Shown one piece after another: positions 60,228 to 64,000 of a stretch of 64,000 nucleotides of DNA. Below the pieces are notes generated by a model. It made no database searches. It was not told where the DNA came from and worked only from the letters and a program-made list of their open reading frames with translations. Source of the stretch: Sphingomonas prati (GTDB lineage Bacteria > Pseudomonadota > Alphaproteobacteria > Sphingomonadales > Sphingomonadaceae); the NCBI RefSeq assembly GCF_014643515.1, contig NZ_BMJP01000001.1, forward strand, positions 62,001 to 126,000, written 5' to 3'. A program made the translations under genes and the position numbers. Numbering within the stretch: position 1 is the first letter of the stretch; the number at the start of each line of letters is the position of its first letter.

Positions 60228-60251
60228 AGATATAAAGCTATCCTTATATCT
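60228..60251 (-). promoter_or_regulatory. AT-rich palindrome before metK
   Basis: AGATATAA-N8-TTATATCT, a 24-base imperfect palindrome, lies in the short lnt-metK gap. A directly repeated ATATAAAG overlaps one arm. Such AT-rich sites in this GC-rich genome suggest an operator; ArsR-type SAM/SAH-sensing regulators control metK-type genes in proteobacteria. No regulator gene is in the window. Confidence 0.5.
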
Positions 60252-60254
60252 GCC

Positions 60255-61757
60255 TTAGCCGCGCTTCGACCGCCGCGCAATCGCGGCAATGGCCAACAGT
60301 GCCAATGCCACCACGAGCGGCAACAGGTTGCCGAACCGTGCGAATGGCGTCGCCGCGAACGGGGCGGGTAGGGTGGTATCGATCGCCCCCGCGCGGTGCG
60401 TCGGGATCGTGCGGAGCAGCCGCCCGGCGGGATCGATCAGCGCGGAAATGCCGTTCGGCGTCGCACGCACGACGGGCAGCCCTTCCTCGATCGCGCGCAG
60501 CCGCGCCTGCGCCAGATGCTGCGGCGGACCCCACCCGCCGAACCAGGCGTCGTTCGATGGGTTGAAGATGAAGTCCGGCCGGTTCGCGCGGTCCACCACA
60601 TGGCCGGAAAAGATGATCTCGTAACAGATCTGCACGCCGATCTTCCCGAACCCCGGCAGCGCGAACGACCGCGGCCCCGGGCCCGGCCAGAAATCGATAT
60701 CGCCCGGCACCAGCCGCGACAGCCCGATCGGCGACAGCAGCGCGCGCATCGGCAGATATTCGCCGTACGGCACCAGATGCGCCTTGTCGTAGCGGTGCAG
60801 CAACCGCCCGCGCGCATCCATGACGAACAGGCTGTTGCGCGCGCCGATCACATTGTCGCGATCGTCACGCTCCAGCCGCGTGCCCCCGGTCACCAGCAGG
60901 TCGGCCGGCCGCAACAGGTCGGTCAGCGCCTCGCGCGCCAGCCGGTCGGTTTCCAGATAATATTCGACCGCCGCCTCGGGCCAGAACAGCAGCCGCGCCG
61001 GCGCACCAGCCGCCGGCCGACCGGACAACCGGGCGAGCTTGAGCAGCCCGTTATAGGCATAATCCTCATGGTTGCGGGCATCCTGGTCGATGTTCGGCTG
61101 CACCACATGGATCGCACGCCCTGTATCGCGCGCAGCCGGGGTGGGGGTCAGCGACAGCGCGAGCGGCAGGACCGCGGCCGCGGCCGTCGTCCCCGGCTTG
61201 CGCAGCGCGGCGGCCAGCACCGCACCGCCCGCCAGCACCATCAGCGCGGACAGCCCATAGGTCCCGACATAACGCGCCGCCTGCGCCGTCGGCAGGCCGA
61301 TCCACGCGACGCCCAGTGGGTTCCACGCAAAGCCTGTGAACAAGGTCGCGCGCACCCATTCGGTCAACGGCCAGACCCCCGCGAACGCGAAGATCAGCGG
61401 CATTGTCCGCCGTCCGCTCGCCAGCCACGCGATCGCCGCCGCGATCGCCGGGAACACCGCCAGGTATATCGCCAGCAGCAGCACGGCCAGCCAGCCGAGC
61501 CACGCCGGCATCGCCGCCTGGTAGGTGAACGCCGTCGCGATCCAGTTCAGCCCGAGCGCGAACTGCCCGAACCCGAACCACCAGCCCAGCGCCGCCGCCT
61601 GCCGCGCGCTGCGCGCCTGGGTCAGCAGGTACAGCAGCCCCGCCAGCGCACCGATCGTCAGCGGCCAGGCGCCCAGCGGCGCGAACCCGGTGGCCGACAC
61701 CAGGCCGAGCGCGCCCGCGGCCAGTGCCCGCTGCGTCGGCGACGTCCGCGGCGTCAT
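60255..61757 (-). CDS. lnt: Apolipoprotein N-acyltransferase
   Basis: A 500-residue inner-membrane enzyme that adds the third acyl chain to lipoproteins. About six to seven N-terminal membrane segments are followed by a carbon-nitrogen hydrolase domain: the catalytic Lys is in K-A-H-L-V-P-Y-G-E-Y-L-P and the nucleophile Cys in I-C-Y-E-I-I-F. A final membrane helix closes the protein. ATG 61757 begins the family N-terminus; the frame opens further upstream without similarity. It is transcribed toward metK and diverges from recA. Confidence 0.94.
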   Translation of the reverse strand: MTPRTSPTQRALAAGALGLVSATGFAPLGAWPLTIGALAGLLYLLTQARSARQAAALGWWFGFGQFALGLNWIATAFTYQAAMPAWLGWLAVLLLAIYLAVFPAIAAAIAWLASGRRTMPLIFAFAGVWPLTEWVRATLFTGFAWNPLGVAWIGLPTAQAARYVGTYGLSALMVLAGGAVLAAALRKPGTTAAAAVLPLALSLTPTPAARDTGRAIHVVQPNIDQDARNHEDYAYNGLLKLARLSGRPAAGAPARLLFWPEAAVEYYLETDRLAREALTDLLRPADLLVTGGTRLERDDRDNVIGARNSLFVMDARGRLLHRYDKAHLVPYGEYLPMRALLSPIGLSRLVPGDIDFWPGPGPRSFALPGFGKIGVQICYEIIFSGHVVDRANRPDFIFNPSNDAWFGGWGPPQHLAQARLRAIEEGLPVVRATPNGISALIDPAGRLLRTIPTHRAGAIDTTLPAPFAATPFARFGNLLPLVVALALLAIAAIARRSKRG

Positions 61758-61941
61758 GCGGTAACCCGGTTGGCGGACATCGGCGCTCTCCTTCGCGCCG
61801 CCGCTAGCCGATCCGCGCGACCGATGGAACAGGTCCCAAACATCGTCATGCCGGACGCGGAGCCGGATCCCGCTTCTTATCCACGCCCGACTGTGCGAAA
61901 CGAAACCGCAACCACACTCCAACAAACCGCTGAAAGGCGCC

Positions 61942-61956
61942 GTTCCCTACTTGTTC
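61942..61956 (+). promoter_or_regulatory. SOS (LexA) box of recA
   Basis: GTTC (61942-61945), seven bases, GTTC (61953-61956): an exact match to the alphaproteobacterial LexA box GTTC-N7-GTTC, 67 bases before the recA start. Confidence 0.85.
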
Positions 61957-62023
61957 CAACAGAACAAAGCGCGTACATGGAAAGTCCTGTCCGGACTGGA
62001 CCTGACATGCGGGGATCGACACC

Positions 62024-63088
62024 ATGGCGGCGCAACTGAAGCTTATCGGATCCGAGAAGGAAAAGGCCGACATGGACAGGCAGAAGGCGCTCGACGCCGC
62101 GCTGGCGCAGATCGATCGCGCATTCGGCAAGGGCTCGGCGATGAAGCTGGGCAGCAAGGAAGCGGTCGAAATCGAGGCCGTCTCCACCGGTTCGCTCGGG
62201 CTCGACATCGCGCTCGGCATCGGCGGTCTGCCCAAGGGCCGCGTGATCGAGATCTACGGTCCCGAATCGTCGGGCAAGACCACGCTGGCACTCCACGTCA
62301 TCGCGGAGTCGCAGAAGGCGGGCGGCACCGCCGCGTTCGTCGACGCCGAACATGCGCTCGACCCCAGCTACGCCCGCAAGCTCGGTGTCGACACGAACGA
62401 ACTGATCGTGTCGCAGCCGGACAACGGCGAGCAGGCGCTCGAGATCACCGACACGCTGATCCGCTCGAACGCGATCGACGTGCTCGTCGTCGATTCGGTC
62501 GCCGCACTCGTGCCGCGTGCCGAAATCGAGGGCGAGATGGGCGACAGCCATGTCGGCCTCCAGGCGCGTCTCATGAGCCAGGCACTGCGCAAGATCACCG
62601 GCTCGATCAGCCGGTCGAAGACGCTTGTTATCTTCATCAACCAGATCCGCATGAAGATCGGCGTCATGTACGGCTCGCCCGAGACAACCACCGGCGGCAA
62701 CGCGCTGAAATTCTACGCGTCGGTCCGGCTCGACATCCGCCGCATCGGCCAGATCAAGGACCGCGACGAGATCGTCGGAAACACGACCCGCGTGAAGGTC
62801 GTGAAGAACAAGGTCGCGCCGCCGTTCAAGCAGGTCGAGTTCGACATCATGTATGGCGAGGGCGTGTCCAAGATGGGCGAACTGCTCGACATCGGCGTCA
62901 AGGCCGGCGTCGTCGAGAAGTCCGGCGCCTGGTTCAGCTACGATTCGATCCGCATCGGTCAGGGCCGCGAAAACTCGAAGACCTATCTGAAGGAGCATCC
63001 GGACATCGCCGAGCGCCTCGAAAAGGCGATCCGCGACAACGCCGCCGGCGTCGCCGAACAGATGATGACCGGTCCCGAAGAGGACTGA
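62024..63088 (+). CDS. recA: Recombinase RecA
   Basis: A 354-residue protein. The Walker A motif is G-P-E-S-S-G-K-T-T; further signatures are [13 protein letters not shown] and the L1/L2 DNA-binding loops. It polymerises on single-stranded DNA, drives strand exchange and triggers LexA self-cleavage. An SOS box lies upstream and a terminator follows. It diverges from lnt. Confidence 0.98.
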   Translation: MAAQLKLIGSEKEKADMDRQKALDAALAQIDRAFGKGSAMKLGSKEAVEIEAVSTGSLGLDIALGIGGLPKGRVIEIYGPESSGKTTLALHVIAESQKAGGTAAFVDAEHALDPSYARKLGVDTNELIVSQPDNGEQALEITDTLIRSNAIDVLVVDSVAALVPRAEIEGEMGDSHVGLQARLMSQALRKITGSISRSKTLVIFINQIRMKIGVMYGSPETTTGGNALKFYASVRLDIRRIGQIKDRDEIVGNTTRVKVVKNKVAPPFKQVEFDIMYGEGVSKMGELLDIGVKAGVVEKSGAWFSYDSIRIGQGRENSKTYLKEHPDIAERLEKAIRDNAAGVAEQMMTGPEED

Positions 63089-63113
63089 TCGCCTCTACAC
63101 ACCGATCACGACC

Positions 63114-63150
63114 CCGGCCGCGCTTCCAGACAGGAGGCGCGGCCGGTTTT
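63114..63150 (+). terminator. Rho-independent terminator of recA
   Basis: CCGGCCGCGC pairs with GCGCGGCCGG (ten pairs, 13-base loop) and is followed by TTTT. It begins 26 bases after the recA stop. Confidence 0.85.
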
Positions 63151-63224
63151 GTATCCGGGCGAACCCGGCTTGTACCCGTCCGCGATCCGCGTCATCCTCA
63201 GGCCACCAACCCGAGGAACACGCC

Positions 63225-63482
63225 ATGCGTATTCTGCCCCTGCTTCTGACGCTCGCCCCCATCGCCGCGACCGCCGCCCCACCGATCCTGCCGACACCGT
63301 CGTTCGGGGCAGAGCCCCGACACTGCCCGGCAACGGACGTCCGGAAAGCCAGCGACTCGCAATCGGGCAAGGCGCAAAAGCTCGGCGAGCTGCCCCCGGC
63401 CAACCATTATCTCGCCGTCGATCGTCGCATCGATCGCTGCCGCGCACCGGTCATTGTCCGCACAAACATCGGAAAACGCTGA
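63225..63482 (+). CDS. Small secreted hypothetical protein
   Basis: An 85-residue protein with a clear signal peptide (M-R-I-L-P-L-L-L-T-L-A-P, cleavage near A-T-A-A). The mature part is about 65 residues, polar and basic, with two cysteines that could form a disulfide. GAGGA stands before the ATG. No family recognised. The 243 bases to the next gene hold nothing I can identify. Confidence 0.55.
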   Translation: MRILPLLLTLAPIAATAAPPILPTPSFGAEPRHCPATDVRKASDSQSGKAQKLGELPPANHYLAVDRRIDRCRAPVIVRTNIGKR

Positions 63483-63725
63483 CCCGACTCGGGAATTTCT
63501 CGCGAATATCTGTGTGTCGCGAGCACCCCGCAGACCCCCCCCGCCGATTTTTCGGCCTGGAATCTCGGACCCCGACAACAAGCGAAAATCGGCTCGCCGG
63601 GGCTCTGGCTCGTCCGGCCGCGAAACCTTAGGACTTCGGTGTCCTACACGGACTTCGATCGCCATCGTCTTCGCCCCGTCACCCCCGAACCCCGCAGTCA
63701 CCCCGCAGCCACAGGCCCGCCAAAA

Positions 63726-64000
63726 ATGACCATCATCGTCCACCACCTCGAGAATTCGCGGTCGCAGCGCATCCTCTGGCTGCTCGAGGAACTCGACCTC
63801 GCCTACGAGGTGAAGCGCTACGAACGCGATCCCAAGACGATGCTGGCCCCCCCCGAACTCAAGGCCGTCCACCCGCTCGGCAAGTCCCCGGTGATCGTCG
63901 ATAATGGCCGCGTCATCGCGGAGACCGGCGCGATCGTCGAATACATCGTTGAACGGGCAGGGGGACGGCTCGGCGCACCCGGCAACCGCGACGCGGCGCT
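63726..64000 (+). CDS. Glutathione S-transferase (N-terminal part, cut by window)
   Basis: The first 91 residues of a protein that runs off the window. It is a thioredoxin-fold N-terminal domain: S-R-S-Q-R-I-L-W-L-L-E-E-L near the active site, then H-P-L-G-K-S-P-V-I and E-T-G-A-I-V-E-Y, the glutathione-binding Pro and Glu/Thr-Gly motifs. The C-terminal helical domain must lie outside. The substrate class cannot be given. Confidence 0.9.
   Translation, partial: MTIIVHHLENSRSQRILWLLEELDLAYEVKRYERDPKTMLAPPELKAVHPLGKSPVIVDNGRVIAETGAIVEYIVERAGGRLGAPGNRDAA

Noticed and set aside
60174-60254. SAM riboswitch before metK
   Set aside because: The 81-base gap shows no conserved riboswitch-like pairing that I can identify; the AT-rich palindrome points to a protein operator instead.
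1-64000. Prophage, insertion sequence, CRISPR array, tRNA or rRNA
   Set aside because: I looked for transposase, integrase and phage structural proteins, regularly spaced repeats and tRNA-like cloverleaf ends and saw none.

Overview
The window looks like chromosomal DNA of a sphingomonad (Alphaproteobacteria, probably Sphingomonas or a close relative). It is very GC-rich. It has several TonB-dependent receptors, an alphaproteobacterial SOS box (GTTC-N7-GTTC) in front of recA, a nusA-infB-rbfA-truB-rpsO-pnp housekeeping block and dispersed inverted repeats of the kind common in this group. I found no rRNA, tRNA, CRISPR array, insertion sequence or prophage.

Layout. 0-11.7 kb: a cut-off small secreted BA14K-like protein, an OmpR-type two-component pair, two small unknown proteins, rsgA, a CPA1 Na+/H+ antiporter, a GGDEF-EAL protein, a PAS-LuxR regulator, a GlsB-type stress membrane protein, and an alpha/beta hydrolase paired with an L-lactate/malate dehydrogenase family enzyme. 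11.9-24.0 kb: a peptide and D-amino-acid salvage cluster (AmpG-like permease, class C beta-lactamase-like hydrolase, PBP4-type carboxypeptidase, LysR regulator, dicarboxylate/amino-acid symporter, DgcA and DgcN for D-glutamate, D-aminoacylase, penicillin-acylase-type hydrolase). 24.3-27.3 kb: a TonB-dependent receptor. 27.5-36.1 kb: an amino-sugar salvage cluster (GntR/UTRA regulator, murQ and a PP2C-like phosphatase on the minus strand; divergently a SIS-domain deaminase, nagA, a GH84 hexosaminidase, D-lactate dehydrogenase dld and a BadF-type sugar kinase). Inverted repeats sit at both ends of this block. 36.3-44.1 kb: a secreted GH3 enzyme, a secreted zinc metalloprotease and a second TonB receptor. 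44.1-56.5 kb: pnp, rpsO, truB, a GNAT, tdk, vapBC, rbfA, infB, ylxR, a small tautomerase, nusA and rimP, all on the minus strand. 56.7-64 kb: a PQQ-type sugar dehydrogenase, trmB, metK, lnt, recA and the start of a glutathione S-transferase.

How the genes work together. The most interesting unit is 11.9-36.1 kb, which reads as one peptidoglycan-scavenging locus. Muropeptides could enter through the TonB receptor, be trimmed in the periplasm (PBP4, acylase, D-aminoacylase) and cross the inner membrane by the AmpG-like permease. D-glutamate would be N-acetylated by DgcN and racemised by DgcA. MurNAc and GlcNAc would be phosphorylated, split by MurQ into GlcNAc-6-P and D-lactate, deacetylated by NagA and deaminated to fructose-6-P. 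Dld would oxidise the D-lactate to pyruvate. The cytosolic GH84 enzyme and the PP2C-like phosphatase are unexpected members.

At about 41.4 kb the + strand changes from G-rich to C-rich whatever the gene direction. This suggests that replication forks converge there (terminus region) or that an old inversion ends there.
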